Source: Tetragenococcus sp041859945 (GTDB lineage Bacteria; Bacillota; Bacilli; Lactobacillales; Enterococcaceae). Taken from it: 64,000 nt of DNA. The position numbers and the translations under genes are program-made. Shown piece after piece: positions 8,440-17,249 of this stretch (positions are counted from its first letter, which is position 1; the number at the start of each line of letters is the position of its first letter). The stretch lies in assembly GCA_041859945.1 (NCBI GenBank), contig JBFLGC010000006.1, positions 4,170 to 68,169 of the forward strand, written 5' to 3'. The notes under the pieces were generated by a model, which did no database searches, was not told the origin of the DNA, and saw only the letters and a list, made by a program, of their open reading frames with translations.

Positions 8440-8688
8440 ATGAAAGTTAAATCGCGCAAACAAGGTACTTCTCTCGTTTTGACGATTCCCTCTCAGTACC
8501 ACATCAAAGAACATCAAGACTTTGAAGTGAAGCAACTTTCTGACGGATCACTGCTTTTTCGTCCTGTAGACAATCATACTTATCCGCCAATATGGGAAGA
8601 TGATCCTAAAGATATTTATTTGTTTAACGAAGAAATGGGTTCTTATGATGATGGAGGAAACTATGGACGAGAAAACATTGACTATTAG
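8440..8688 (+). CDS. MazE/PemI-type antitoxin (AbrB fold)
   Basis: An 82-residue protein. The N-terminal half (MKVKSRKQGTSLVLTIPSQY) is the swapped-hairpin AbrB/MazE DNA-binding fold. The acidic C-terminal tail (WEDDPKDIYLFNEEMG) is where such antitoxins usually wrap the toxin. GGAGG precedes the ATG. The stop overlaps the toxin start by 26 bases, so the pair is coupled. Both proteins resemble the pair at 30.2-30.8 kb, which has the same opening residues (KVKSRKQGTSL against VKTRKQGNSL). Assignment is by motif and context. Confidence 0.88.
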   Translation: MKVKSRKQGTSLVLTIPSQYHIKEHQDFEVKQLSDGSLLFRPVDNHTYPPIWEDDPKDIYLFNEEMGSYDDGGNYGRENIDY

Positions 8689-9016
8689 GCAAGGAGCGAT
8701 CTATTGGGTAAACGCTGAACCTCATTTGCGACGTGAAGAAGGAGGACATCACCAAAAAGGGAACATCCGCCGACCAGTTGTCGTTGTCTCTAACGAAACT
8801 TATAATCAAAATGGCCTGGCTATTGTTTTCCCAATTACGTCAAATCAGAAAAAAAGTCGGTATCTGCTTCCCATAACGCTTAAAAAACCTTCACAAATCC
8901 TGCTTACTCAAATATTAGGCTACGATATGCTGGCACGAGAGGCTGAATATATGGGCTTTGACCTTACGCCCCGGCAACTGGCTTATCTAAAAGAAATTTT
9001 GATCCATATGGTTTAA
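8663..9016 (+). CDS. MazF/PemK-type mRNA interferase toxin
   Basis: A 117-residue PemK-like endoribonuclease toxin. The family signature is RQGAIYWVNAEPH near residues 9-21, then IRRPVVVVSNETYN and IVFPITSN. The start is the ATG encoding MDEKTLTI, with GGAGGA 4 bases upstream; it overlaps the antitoxin by 26 bases. Compared with classic MazF, there is an insertion between the EGG element and RRP (GGHHQKGNIRRP), shared with the second toxin here (GGHDVEAKNIRRP), so both belong to one subfamily. The cleavage sequence cannot be predicted. Confidence 0.87.
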   Translation: MDEKTLTIRQGAIYWVNAEPHLRREEGGHHQKGNIRRPVVVVSNETYNQNGLAIVFPITSNQKKSRYLLPITLKKPSQILLTQILGYDMLAREAEYMGFDLTPRQLAYLKEILIHMV

Positions 9017-9018
9017 AC

Positions 9019-9056
9019 CACCAACAAAGGCGCTCAAGCGGCTTTGTTGGTGGTTA
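9019..9056. terminator. Bidirectional terminator between the toxin and the MATE gene
   Basis: ACCACCAACAAAG pairs with CTTTGTTGGTGGT. The hairpin ends the plus-strand toxin operon, and its sequence also encodes the last residues (ITTNKAA) of the convergent MATE gene. Confidence 0.75.
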
Positions 9057-10347
9057 TTTTGCGATACTTCCAGAAGAACAAGCCACTCAAGACTAAAAAA
9101 TTAGCACTATAAGCAGCAAACAAACTAAAAATAGTCAGGGCGTTTGTTTTGGTGAGCATAAACATCACACCGACGATCCCCAAATTGACGATGGCGGTAC
9201 AGATAAAGACATAGCGGCTTGCGTCCATGGTTTGTAAAACATACTTGATGATTTCATAGAAGGTCGTTGGGATGGCGACGAGGATAATGAACAATTGATA
9301 AGGGAAAACCGCTTCGATCAATTTTTGATCAGCGGTAAATAGTTGCATGACAACAGGTGAAAAGACCGCCAACAAGATAGCTACGGCAAAATACCAGCCA
9401 TTAGCGACTTTTAGCATATAGTTGGTCAACTGGCGGATCTTGACCGGATTTTTTTCACCGAGCGCTTCTCCGACAAAGACCGTGGCCGCATTACCATAGA
9501 CATAAGTGGCGATCTTCATGATTCCGATCAAGCTGCACAAGAGGCTATATAGAGAAAAAGCGAACAAGCCCATACGTGCCGCTAAAGCATCGAGAGCGAT
9601 GATGAAGAGCGTCCCTTCCAAAATTTCTTCCATTCCAATCGGTAGCCCTTTTGAAACTAGTAATTTTTGTTGGCAAGCCCTGGCCTTTCTTGCTTGACTG
9701 AGCAGCTTTCGCGTCAAAAAAGCATACAAAAGCAGTTGGGCCAAGAGGAGCAATACGCTAGCCACAGCCGCACCGCTGACGCCCCAGTCAAACACATTGA
9801 TAAACAAATAACTCAAGCCGACTTGCAGGATCGAAGTGAAAATCGAGAGATACAAAATCAAAGAGGTCCGTTTTTCGATTTTCATAATACCTGTAAAGGA
9901 AAAAATACTGATTTGTAAAAATAGACTGGGTGCTTGGATCACTAAATACCGACTAGCACTCGCCAAAAGTTCGCCTTCAAAACCATAGACGTTTTTTAAA
10001 AAAAGCGTATGAAAAAGCACGATCGCCAACAAAAAACTGCCACCCACTTTGCCATTGATGGCAAATATCGATTGGATCAGTTCATGCAATTTTTGCTCAT
10101 CATGACGACCGAGTGCCTTGGCTGATTCTATGTTAAAGATCACACTAAAAGCGCCAAAAATTCCTGCTAAGGCATACAACAAATTATCAACAGCCGCAAT
10201 CGACGCCAAAGCATCCAAAGACGTCCGTGTTGCAAAAGACAAAGAGATCCGGCTGATCAATAATTCCAAAGCATTCATCGCAATCAAAGGCAGGACAAAT
10301 TCCCAGATGGCTTGTTTTTCTTTTTTCAATGATAGATCCTCATTCAT
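9034..10347 (-). CDS. MATE-family multidrug/Na+ antiporter-like membrane protein
   Basis: A 437-residue polytopic protein of about 12 membrane segments. The two-fold MatE layout is visible, with N-terminal EFVLPLIAMNALELLISR and a second half starting near SKGLPIGMEEILEGTLF. Such proteins export drugs or other small molecules using H+ or Na+ gradients. It is the last gene of an ASCH/ABC operon, beginning 3 bases after the preceding stop with no strong Shine-Dalgarno, so translation is probably coupled. The C-terminal codons are part of the terminator hairpin. Substrate unknown. Confidence 0.8.
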   Translation of the reverse strand: MNEDLSLKKEKQAIWEFVLPLIAMNALELLISRISLSFATRTSLDALASIAAVDNLLYALAGIFGAFSVIFNIESAKALGRHDEQKLHELIQSIFAINGKVGGSFLLAIVLFHTLFLKNVYGFEGELLASASRYLVIQAPSLFLQISIFSFTGIMKIEKRTSLILYLSIFTSILQVGLSYLFINVFDWGVSGAAVASVLLLLAQLLLYAFLTRKLLSQARKARACQQKLLVSKGLPIGMEEILEGTLFIIALDALAARMGLFAFSLYSLLCSLIGIMKIATYVYGNAATVFVGEALGEKNPVKIRQLTNYMLKVANGWYFAVAILLAVFSPVVMQLFTADQKLIEAVFPYQLFIILVAIPTTFYEIIKYVLQTMDASRYVFICTAIVNLGIVGVMFMLTKTNALTIFSLFAAYSANFLVLSGLFFWKYRKITTNKAA

Positions 10348-10350
10348 TTT

Positions 10351-11040
10351 CTACAACGTCCCACTCAATTTCTTTACCGCCAGCTTCTGCGAAAAGAAGC
10401 AACCAACAAGCAAGATAACGGCTAAAATCGCTAGGATCCCTACTGCTTGAAACGAACTTGTCACTTGCACCAGCCAATAACTATAGGCAAATTTAGTCGC
10501 TAATGGTGTGACCATACCGGAAAGAAAAATCGAGAGTGTATAAAACAAATCGACCATGGTAGCCACGCGCTCGAAACGTACCGTCAAAGCAATGATCCCG
10601 ACAAAAGCTAGCAAGGTGATGCCTAAATGCACCAGTAGCACTACAACTCCGCGCCTAGTAAAGACGGTGCCTACCAATTCAGGAATCAAGTACGGATTGA
10701 AGAGGAACAAAAAGAGGAGCAAGCTCAAAAGGCCATACACCAAGTAGGCGGCCGAGCGCCGCAAATAAATAACCCAGAGCGAAGTATCCGTGGTAACAAG
10801 GCCGACAAATTGATCGGAACGGATCTCAGTCTCTAGTTCTGCGACGCCTTCGTTAATGATCGTCCAGCCTAGATACCACAGGGCAAAAAGGAAGACATTT
10901 ACCGACTTTTCGGCAAAAGCGCTGATCGCTAAGATACCATACAAGAAAATAAAATCTTCCACCGTTTCGAGAACGGCATCAAAACCATAATTTTTCTTCA
11001 AGGCAAAGAAACGCCCGATTTCACTGGTTAATTTAGACAC
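10351..11040 (-). CDS. ABC-2 type permease subunit (second)
   Basis: A 229-residue integral membrane protein with about six hydrophobic segments (for example VFLFALWYLGWTII and VVVLLVHLGITLLAFVGIIAL). It starts with GTG, 8 bases after GGAGG, inside the last codons of the upstream permease. With the gene at 11033-11791 it forms the membrane part of a two-permease exporter energised by the ATPase at 11781-12680. The pairing of two different six-helix permeases recalls DUF990/ABC-2 systems. Transported substrate unknown. Confidence 0.72.
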   Translation of the reverse strand: MSKLTSEIGRFFALKKNYGFDAVLETVEDFIFLYGILAISAFAEKSVNVFLFALWYLGWTIINEGVAELETEIRSDQFVGLVTTDTSLWVIYLRRSAAYLVYGLLSLLLFLFLFNPYLIPELVGTVFTRRGVVVLLVHLGITLLAFVGIIALTVRFERVATMVDLFYTLSIFLSGMVTPLATKFAYSYWLVQVTSSFQAVGILAILAVILLVGCFFSQKLAVKKLSGTL

Positions 11041-11791
11041 TGAACAGGCCTCCTTTTTTTAGGGCTTTTTGTAAACAGAAATGGAAGATCAAAAGGCCAC
11101 TCCCCCAATAAAAGGCCGCTTTGACCAAAATCAAGAGCACTGCTTGCCAGATGATTTGATCATTCATGAAACCTACGATCACTTGGTTAAAATCTACAAA
11201 AGGAAAGAGCGTCGCAAGCCCTCGAAAAACCCCTAGTTTTTCCAAAGGCAAGGTCATGCCGGTAAAAAAGAGCAGGTAATAATTTAGCACGCCGACCAAG
11301 CTTGAGGTCCGCTTGAACAGCAAGACAAAGCCGGAAAACAAAAAGCCAACCCCGTATAGAGCAAAGATGATCACATAACTAAGGGCGATCAGTAGGAAGA
11401 AAGTCCCGCCACCGTAAGCAAAGACCTTCACTTGGGTCACTACAGCCAAAATCGTAAAAACCGGAATGGCTTTGAGCGTATCCACCACAACTTGGATCAA
11501 ACTGCGTTGTAAGAGGACTTGGATGATCGATGTCCGACTTTGCAAAATCGTGATCAAGGTCCGATCGAGCAACTCATCTTCCAAAATATACGTGGGCATA
11601 CTGGTCGAATGCGTCGCAAAATACCAGCAAAAGAGCATGAAGAAAATAACAAAAGGATCGCTGCCGTCAAAGTAGTTCAAGAAACCAGCAAATAAAATCA
11701 CCAGCGACAAATTGGCAAAAATCAAATTGAAGCGATAATTCATCAATTCTTTGATTTCTCGCGTCAATTCTGAAACAAAACTAGCCCACAT
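11033..11791 (-). CDS. ABC-2 type permease subunit (first)
   Basis: A 252-residue membrane protein with about six predicted helices. The N-terminal amphipathic region WASFVSELTREIKELMNYRFN, before the first helix, is typical of ABC-2 permeases. GAGGTG precedes the ATG. It overlaps the ATPase gene upstream and the second permease downstream, indicating one polycistronic unit. By family it should be half of an efflux channel; the substrate cannot be inferred. Confidence 0.75.
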   Translation of the reverse strand: MWASFVSELTREIKELMNYRFNLIFANLSLVILFAGFLNYFDGSDPFVIFFMLFCWYFATHSTSMPTYILEDELLDRTLITILQSRTSIIQVLLQRSLIQVVVDTLKAIPVFTILAVVTQVKVFAYGGGTFFLLIALSYVIIFALYGVGFLFSGFVLLFKRTSSLVGVLNYYLLFFTGMTLPLEKLGVFRGLATLFPFVDFNQVIVGFMNDQIIWQAVLLILVKAAFYWGSGLLIFHFCLQKALKKGGLFSV

Positions 11792-12680
11792 GTGTTAACA
11801 CCTCATTTAAAACTTCTTCCATGGTCATGAGCTTGGTCTCAAACTCTAGCACCTCGCCCGTTTTTAAAAGCCAATCTTTCTCTGCTTCGCTTTTTGTCGT
11901 CACGTAGACACGCGTATCTTGCACGGTCACTTCTCCTTTGATCTGATCCTTATTTTTGGCATAGGCGGCTTGTGAAAGGATCAATTGATAGGCGACTTTA
12001 TCTGCTTGGGCCAACAAATGACCCGGATCAGCGTCCAATGCCACTTGTCCCTCATGGATCAAAAACAAACGGTCAGCCATTTTTTCGGTAAAATACAAGT
12101 CGTGCGTCGTAAACAAGATCGTCATCTTTTCCTTTTCCACAAAACCTTTGAGACAAGCAATCAAACGATCCTTGGACTGAATATCCAACCCGTTCGTCGG
12201 TTCATCGAGGCATAAAACTTGCGGGTGCAACAGCAACGTCACGATCAACGATAGCTTTTGACGATTCCCTTGTGACAAATCGGAAACCTTCTTGTCCCAA
12301 TGTTCGGAAAAATCAAATTGGTCCGTCAGTGCTGCGAGTTCTTCGGCTTGTTTTTTGCTTGACGTATGGTTTAATTGTAAAAAATAATCCAAATTTTGCC
12401 GGGCTGTCAAATAATCATAATAACCGCGACCACTTTCCAGAACAAACTTCGCTTTTTCCTTTATGTCTTTGGCAGTCGTTGTGACACCAGCCACCGTTAC
12501 CCGCCCAGCTTCTGGGTAAAGCAAGCCACTGATCAATTTCAGCAAGGTCGACTTCCCGCTCCCATTTTTACCAACGATGGCACAGACCTGTTTTTGCTCG
12601 ATGGCTAAGTGCTCCGTTTGAAAGGCGATCTTTTCTTGGTATTGTTTTTTTACTTGGTTGAGTTCGATAAAAGCTTGCAT
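11781..12680 (-). CDS. ABC transporter ATP-binding protein
   Basis: A 299-residue ATPase. Walker A is VGKNGSGKSTLL (about residues 36-47), the signature is DLSQGNRQKLSL, Walker B is QVLCLDEPTNGLD and the switch histidine is in FTTHD. The LSQGNRQK form of the signature and the roughly 70-residue C-terminal extension (from about residue 220) are typical of ABC-2 exporters such as drug or antibiotic efflux ATPases. The start is the second ATG (encoding MQAFIELN), 6 bases after GGAG; the first ATG abuts the Shine-Dalgarno. It lies 9 bases after the ASCH gene and overlaps the first permease. Confidence 0.88.
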   Translation of the reverse strand: MQAFIELNQVKKQYQEKIAFQTEHLAIEQKQVCAIVGKNGSGKSTLLKLISGLLYPEAGRVTVAGVTTTAKDIKEKAKFVLESGRGYYDYLTARQNLDYFLQLNHTSSKKQAEELAALTDQFDFSEHWDKKVSDLSQGNRQKLSLIVTLLLHPQVLCLDEPTNGLDIQSKDRLIACLKGFVEKEKMTILFTTHDLYFTEKMADRLFLIHEGQVALDADPGHLLAQADKVAYQLILSQAAYAKNKDQIKGEVTVQDTRVYVTTKSEAEKDWLLKTGEVLEFETKLMTMEEVLNEVLTHVG

Positions 12681-12689
12681 AGTCATCTC

Positions 12690-13211
12690 CTAATTATATT
12701 GAAAAATTTTTAACTCTTCTTTGATTGGGTAATTCTTAATGATCTCCTCACTGAACAAGCCCAATTGCCTAAGGTCTGCTTGCGGATTGATTGCCGTTTT
12801 TTGATAATCGCTGGCACGTAGTTGAGCTTGTAACTCCGGATAATTCTTCAGATAGGTATAACTTTGCGGTGCTTTAAAATTAACGGAAAGCGCTTGTGCT
12901 TCTTTTAACGAAAGTGGTGTTGCAAACAGACAAAGATAGCTGATTGATGAGAAAAATTGATTGCCTTCTGCCAAAAGCCGCCGCAAATCGACTAACTGCT
13001 TGCCTTTCGGTCGCTTCTCCTTGATAAAATTCGCAATGGATACGCGCGATGCTAATTCGATCTTACCGACAATTTTTTGGACCGGCCGTGACAGATAAAG
13101 ATAGGCTTCAACTTCTCCTTGAGGGATCTGCGCCCGATATTCGAAGCGCTTTTCACCCGTACACAAAGCCGGAAAAACGGCTGGTTTAAAGCTGAGGATA
13201 ATGGCCTCCAT
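12690..13211 (-). CDS. ASCH-domain (PUA-like) protein
   Basis: A 173-residue protein. The N-terminus EAIILSFKPAVFPALCTGEKRFEYR matches the ASCH core, where an ILSIKP…GEKKYEFR pattern forms a PUA-like RNA- or nucleotide-binding fold; a conserved basic patch follows. The C-terminal half (residues 90-173) is not recognised. The start is the ATG encoding MEAIIL, 9 bases after AAAGGAG. It is the first gene of an operon with an ABC-2 exporter and a MATE protein and has its own promoter. Why an RNA-binding-type protein leads an exporter operon is unclear; regulation of the operon is one guess. Confidence 0.72.
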   Translation of the reverse strand: MEAIILSFKPAVFPALCTGEKRFEYRAQIPQGEVEAYLYLSRPVQKIVGKIELASRVSIANFIKEKRPKGKQLVDLRRLLAEGNQFFSSISYLCLFATPLSLKEAQALSVNFKAPQSYTYLKNYPELQAQLRASDYQKTAINPQADLRQLGLFSEEIIKNYPIKEELKIFQYN

Positions 13212-13242
13212 AATTGCTGACTCCTTTAAAATCACTTGCTTT

Positions 13243-13271
13243 ATTATATCTTAAATTGCATACGTTGCCAA
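13243..13271 (-). promoter_or_regulatory. Promoter of the ASCH/ABC/MATE operon
   Basis: Minus-strand TTGGCA (13266-13271) and TATAAT (13243-13248) with a 17-base spacer, 31 bases before the ASCH start codon. A strong sigma-A-type match. Confidence 0.75.
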
Positions 13272-13352
13272 GAATCTCCACGCTTCAATAATTCATATGT
13301 CCTAATAGCTTTATCTAAAAACCTGCCAGTTCTTTGATCTTTTATTGCTTTG

Positions 13353-14858
13353 TCACATTTCATAAACTTTCCCATCCCGGATTTCCAAGACACCATCAAA
13401 ATAGGCTCTATACTTTTGCGGGTGATGCATGATCACTAGCACTAGCGCAGGACTGGCGAGGATTTTAGCGAGAGCTTGCTTGGTATGATTTTCGTCTAAA
13501 GCGGAAAACGGTTCGTCTAACAGCCAAACATTAGATGCTTCAAGTGCCACACGCTCCAATTGTAAGAGCTGCTTTTGTCCACCACTTAAATCTTTGGCAT
13601 TTTGTGTGGCCACTTTTCTTGGCACTGGATAGGTATCAAAAACGGAAAGATTATCCGTCACACTAGCGGAAAAAGTATGCTCGGTTTGTCTGATTTTAGC
13701 AAAAGCTCCATCCAACTCTTGGGCTCCAACGGGTGTCCCATCGACGAAGACTGTGCCCTTACTTGCTGAAAGTTCGCCTGCTAACAAGCGCAAAAAGGTA
13801 CTTTTGCCACAACCATTTTCACCAATCAATAGGTACTTCTTGCTCTTCTCTAAGTGCAAATGATCGATACTTAAGGAAAAGACTCCTTGTTTGATTTGAA
13901 CGGCTTGTAAAAAAATCGCTTGCTCGATGGTTTTTATCTGACGGTCTACGCCACTTAGAGCTACTTTTTCTAAAAAGTCTTCCTTAACTTGACGCACGGA
14001 TGCCAACATATTCAAATCATATAAAAAGGATTCGATTGGCTCTGAAAATGCGGTGATGTAGCCAATACTGGCGACGGCATCGCCAACAGCCAATTTATGT
14101 TGCGTCAAGCCGTAAACCAAATAAACTAATAAGACCACATTCGTCAAATAAGCCGCCAAAGAATTCAAAACTAACCCAAAACTCTTCATTTTACCATAAT
14201 CAAAGTAAGTTTCTTGCAGCTTTTCTAAAGAAGTCGCTTGTTGCTTTTTGAAATTTGGCGCAGTCAGGGCATTGAGCTTAGAAAATCCCAGCAACAAATC
14301 TTCCAATTTCGAAAAATAGCCTTGCTGACCCTTTAGATAAAGTCCTCGTTTTTCAGCCACTTTGCTACCGGTCAGCTTAGGGATTTGAATGGACAGCACC
14401 GAACAAATGACCAGTAAGGCCCCGACTTGCCAAGAAATCCCCAGAGCGATTACGCCGCCATAGATCAAGATACGTAGCCCCGACTTAAATAAGTCAAAAA
14501 GTGGTGGCAAGTAATCTTTCTCCAGTGCTTCTAAATCATTGGCTTGGTAAGAAATATAGCCTGCCGCTGTTTTTTGATAAAATTGAGCAGCTGGCATTTG
14601 TGTCAGGGTTTGGAAATAATCATTTTTTAGCGCTGTCGAAAACTGCACACTGTATTTCCACTGGGTCAAGTTGGCCAAATACGCAAACAGAAGCAGGCCC
14701 ATGACCGAAACCACGTAGCCCAATAGACTTGTTTGATACGCCCCTTCGACGAGCAACTTGGTAAAATACGGCAACAAAGCGCCACAAAAAGTGAATAAGG
14801 CATACAAAATAAAATCAAGGACGATCCAGCCTTTCAGCGGGGATAAATAATTAGTCAT
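13353..14858 (-). CDS. ABC exporter, fused permease and ATPase
   Basis: A 501-residue half-transporter. The first about 300 residues form a six-helix exporter domain. The ATPase has Walker A LIGENGCGKSTFL, signature DLSGGQKQLL and Walker B NVWLLDEPFSALD. The segment between Walker A and the signature is short, as in lantibiotic/bacteriocin-type and CydC-like half-exporters. GGAG precedes the ATG. It is the last gene of a unit with a MacB-like ATPase and FtsX-like permeases on the minus strand, which suggests peptide or lipid export. No precursor peptide was found next to it. Confidence 0.82.
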   Translation of the reverse strand: MTNYLSPLKGWIVLDFILYALFTFCGALLPYFTKLLVEGAYQTSLLGYVVSVMGLLLFAYLANLTQWKYSVQFSTALKNDYFQTLTQMPAAQFYQKTAAGYISYQANDLEALEKDYLPPLFDLFKSGLRILIYGGVIALGISWQVGALLVICSVLSIQIPKLTGSKVAEKRGLYLKGQQGYFSKLEDLLLGFSKLNALTAPNFKKQQATSLEKLQETYFDYGKMKSFGLVLNSLAAYLTNVVLLVYLVYGLTQHKLAVGDAVASIGYITAFSEPIESFLYDLNMLASVRQVKEDFLEKVALSGVDRQIKTIEQAIFLQAVQIKQGVFSLSIDHLHLEKSKKYLLIGENGCGKSTFLRLLAGELSASKGTVFVDGTPVGAQELDGAFAKIRQTEHTFSASVTDNLSVFDTYPVPRKVATQNAKDLSGGQKQLLQLERVALEASNVWLLDEPFSALDENHTKQALAKILASPALVLVIMHHPQKYRAYFDGVLEIRDGKVYEM

Positions 14859-14877
14859 CGTTCTCCTTTCCCTGTTA

Positions 14878-15540
14878 CTACAAAATTTTTTCTGCTAATA
14901 CAAAATCGGTTATCTGATATCCTCTGTCTCCGACTGCCAAGATCCTTTCATCGTGTGTCGCGATAATCACGGCTTCATTGGCTTTTTTCAATTGCTCAAA
15001 AAGAGCCATGATCAGAGCAAAATTTTCGGCATCCAGATTGGTCGTGGGTTCATCGGCCAACAAAATACTTGGTTCTAGAATTAAACTGCGAATGATTGCC
15101 ACACGTTGCTTTTGCCCACCAGAAATATTTTTGACTTTTTTAGCCAGAATATCCGCAATATCGAATTGAACCGCCAGTTGCTTAGCCTTTCTAGTCACTT
15201 CTGCTTTACTATAGGTCTTATTGTACAGGGCAGGTAAACTAATATTTTCCAATACGGAATAATCATTGATCAAGGCAAAATCTTGTAAGATATAGCCGAT
15301 TTCTTGGTTGCGAAAATGACTCATCCCTTCATCGTCAAAAGGATTGATTTTTTGATCGTTCACGAAATAAGTTCCCGAGTCATAGGTCTTGATCCCAGAA
15401 AGGATATCTAATAAGGTCGATTTGCCCGTTCCAGATTTGCCCATAAGCAAGGTGATTTCGCCATCATTGGCCACAAAATCAGTCGTGTCAAAAACCATTT
15501 GGTCCTTATATTGTTTGGAAAACTTTTCTAATTTAATCAT
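14878..15540 (-). CDS. ABC ATPase of MacB/bacteriocin-export type
   Basis: A 220-residue ATPase with Walker A LMGKSGTGKSTLLD, signature NISGGQKQRVAI and Walker B ILLADEPTTNLD. These are hallmarks of the MacB/LolD group that partners FtsX-like permeases; the closest-looking family is the lactococcin-972-type exporter ATPase. GGAG lies 7 bases before the ATG, and the start overlaps the upstream permease by 8 bases. The probable partner permease is the product of 15533-16396. Substrate unknown. Confidence 0.85.
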   Translation of the reverse strand: MIKLEKFSKQYKDQMVFDTTDFVANDGEITLLMGKSGTGKSTLLDILSGIKTYDSGTYFVNDQKINPFDDEGMSHFRNQEIGYILQDFALINDYSVLENISLPALYNKTYSKAEVTRKAKQLAVQFDIADILAKKVKNISGGQKQRVAIIRSLILEPSILLADEPTTNLDAENFALIMALFEQLKKANEAVIIATHDERILAVGDRGYQITDFVLAEKIL

Positions 15541-16396
15541 AGGCCAACTCCTTATTTAATTTCACGTCAATGATGGCTTTGGCAAACAAACTTAACAAGA
15601 TATTTAGCAAGGCAAGATAAAGATAATCCATTGAAATCAAGGATAAAGGTGTCGCACGAGCAAAAAAAACGAATAAAATGATCGCTAAAATCACAGGTGC
15701 CAACAAAAGAAACTCAAAATTATGTTTTATTTTACGTTTTGATAGCCCCATGATCCGCAACAATTTGATTTCCTCAAGTGAAATTTTGATGCTGGAGGAA
15801 ATCATCAAATAGATCAATAATAGGCTAAAAGAAAAGAGACCCAGCGCTACCATGGCTCCAAAGATAAAATTTCCGAAATAATAATCATATTCTGTCTGAT
15901 AGGTCTCGGCTATAGGTACCAGCCTGAGCGTAAAGTCAAATTTCTCAGTATCTTTAGCAAACTGGTCGACTTGTGCTTTTTTAGGGTCTACTAAGATCAG
16001 ATCGTTCAAAAAAGCAGGATCCATTTCCACAGACTGTTTTTGAATAAGCGCTACCGTGATGGGGGTTAAAACCGTGGTATCATTTGTTTTGCTAGTAAAA
16101 AAGGTCTCTTTATTTAAATAAAGATTGAGCTGTATGGCTTCCAAAGTAGCAAGCAAGTCTTTTTGCTCTGCTTCAGAAGATGCCTGAATCTCCCCGGTGT
16201 CATCTACTTTAGGAACATAACTTATTTCATAAAGATTTTGTGCCTTCATTTTGCTTAAATTCGCTAAAACTGGAATTTGCCGGATCAGTTGACTCGTTTC
16301 ATTCCACAAAAATAAATTCATGAAAAAGGGAACAAAAATCAAAAGAAGCAATAAGAAACAGCGCTTTTTCAAAATGACAAAATTGACTCTTTTCAT
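15533..16396 (-). CDS. FtsX-like permease with an extracellular domain
   Basis: A 287-residue membrane protein. One N-terminal helix (CFLLLLLIFVPFFMNLFLW) is followed by an extracellular domain of about 140 residues and three C-terminal helices. The cytoplasmic loop EEIKLLRIMGLSKRKI is the signature of FtsX/MacB permeases (EI..LR..G.s...I). The start overlaps the upstream remnant by 4 bases. The architecture resembles MacB or the DUF1430-type protein of bacteriocin cassettes, but shorter. It presumably works with the ATPase at 14878-15540. Confidence 0.75.
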   Translation of the reverse strand: MKRVNFVILKKRCFLLLLLIFVPFFMNLFLWNETSQLIRQIPVLANLSKMKAQNLYEISYVPKVDDTGEIQASSEAEQKDLLATLEAIQLNLYLNKETFFTSKTNDTTVLTPITVALIQKQSVEMDPAFLNDLILVDPKKAQVDQFAKDTEKFDFTLRLVPIAETYQTEYDYYFGNFIFGAMVALGLFSFSLLLIYLMISSSIKISLEEIKLLRIMGLSKRKIKHNFEFLLLAPVILAIILFVFFARATPLSLISMDYLYLALLNILLSLFAKAIIDVKLNKELAYD

Positions 16397-16784
16397 AGGA
16401 TCCTCCTTATAGTTGAGCGAATCAAAAACAACTTGACGATAAAAAAGCCTAGACTAGTCAAACAAAAGATGAATAGACGGCTTACACCCTTATGGAAAAA
16501 CAGAGCGATAAACACAAAGAAAAGAAGTGTGAAAAGGATCGAGAAACTATCGATTTTCCCATAGGTCAAAAGGATCTTTCGCTTCGATTTGCCCACGATA
16601 AAATGGACAGCAAGTTCTTTTTTATCAGCCAAAATAAGAACGATAGAGACACTGATATTGACAAGCGCAAAAAATAAGACGAAAAGGAAAGAGCGACCAC
16701 CCGTCGCGTTGACTAAAAAAGTCCAAAGAAAAGAACAGTATATAGATCAAGCAAAATAAACTTAATTTTCTGACTATTGTTCAT
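16393..16784 (-). pseudogene. Frameshifted small FtsX-like permease
   Basis: An ATG with a good Shine-Dalgarno (AAGGAG, 5 bases upstream) starts MNNSQKIKFILLDLYTVLF at 16784 but hits TAG at 16713-16715. A second frame carries the rest: three helices and the loop ADKKELAVHFIVGKSKRKI, an FtsX-type signature. Adding one base to the six-base A/T run at 16715-16720 joins them into a protein of about 130 residues with four helices. It would be a compact permease subunit paired with the next gene. Either the gene is broken, or it is phase-variable, or the run is a sequencing error. Confidence 0.7.
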
Positions 16785-16816
16785 AAGAACTCCTTATCGC
16801 TTACTTGATTGCTACT

Positions 16817-16845
16817 AGCATATCATTGAACTTCTCTTTGAACAA
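16817..16845 (-). promoter_or_regulatory. Putative promoter of the 13-17 kb exporter operon
   Basis: Minus-strand TTGTTC (16840-16845) and TATGCT (16817-16822) with a 17-base spacer, about 33 bases before the ATG at 16784. Confidence 0.5.
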
Positions 16846-16861
16846 ACATTTTTTAGAGCGG

Positions 16862-16916
16862 ACACCAGTCTGTGCCGATTAATCAGAAAAATTCGCTAAA
16901 AATAAATCTATGGTTG
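16862..16916. repeat. Direct repeat, copy 1
   Basis: A 55-bp element beginning ACACCAGTCTGTGC and ending AAATCTATGGTTG, about 87% identical to 17332-17386, same orientation. The two copies bracket a degenerate toxin-like locus. Confidence 0.75.
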
Positions 16917-17101
16917 CTGAAATGGAATTCATGCTCCACAAATGGAGGAAAAAGAGTGATTTAAGCATTATAAAAAGAAAGCAGAAGTAGAATGATTCCT
17001 AAAAAGGCGCAAAATTTATTGCTTTATACCTTTGTTCGCCTAGCAAACATATATTCTAATTTGTATAATAAATTCACAAGAAGTTTTGAGGGCGGTGGCT
17101 G

Positions 17102-17164
17102 TCACTGATTATTGCCTTTGGTGCATTAGTGGCTATGATTTTGTCCAACAAAAAGGACAAATAA
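17102..17164 (+). pseudogene. Remnant of a small hydrophobic (holin-like, type I) toxin
   Basis: An open stretch of 20 codons (SLIIAFGALVAMILSNKKDK) looks like the C-terminal part of the holin-like TxpA-type toxins found in type I systems of Gram-positives: one helix followed by NKK. There is no in-frame ATG, GTG or TTG upstream: TGA lies six codons before. A TATAAT at 17064-17069, a GC-rich pairing element AAGCCGC/GCGGCTT just downstream and a strong terminator complete a typical locus layout. I read it as a toxin gene that has lost its start. Confidence 0.45.
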
Positions 17165-17249
17165 AAAAGCCGCCCCGTTTCTAACTTTGACGAGTTAACG
17201 AGGGCGACAGTCTCTTGTTTCTTGTCACCGCCTTTAAAGCGGCTTGGCG

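Noticed and set aside
17102..17164. Intact type I toxin
   Set aside because: No start codon in frame and a TGA just upstream; called a remnant instead.
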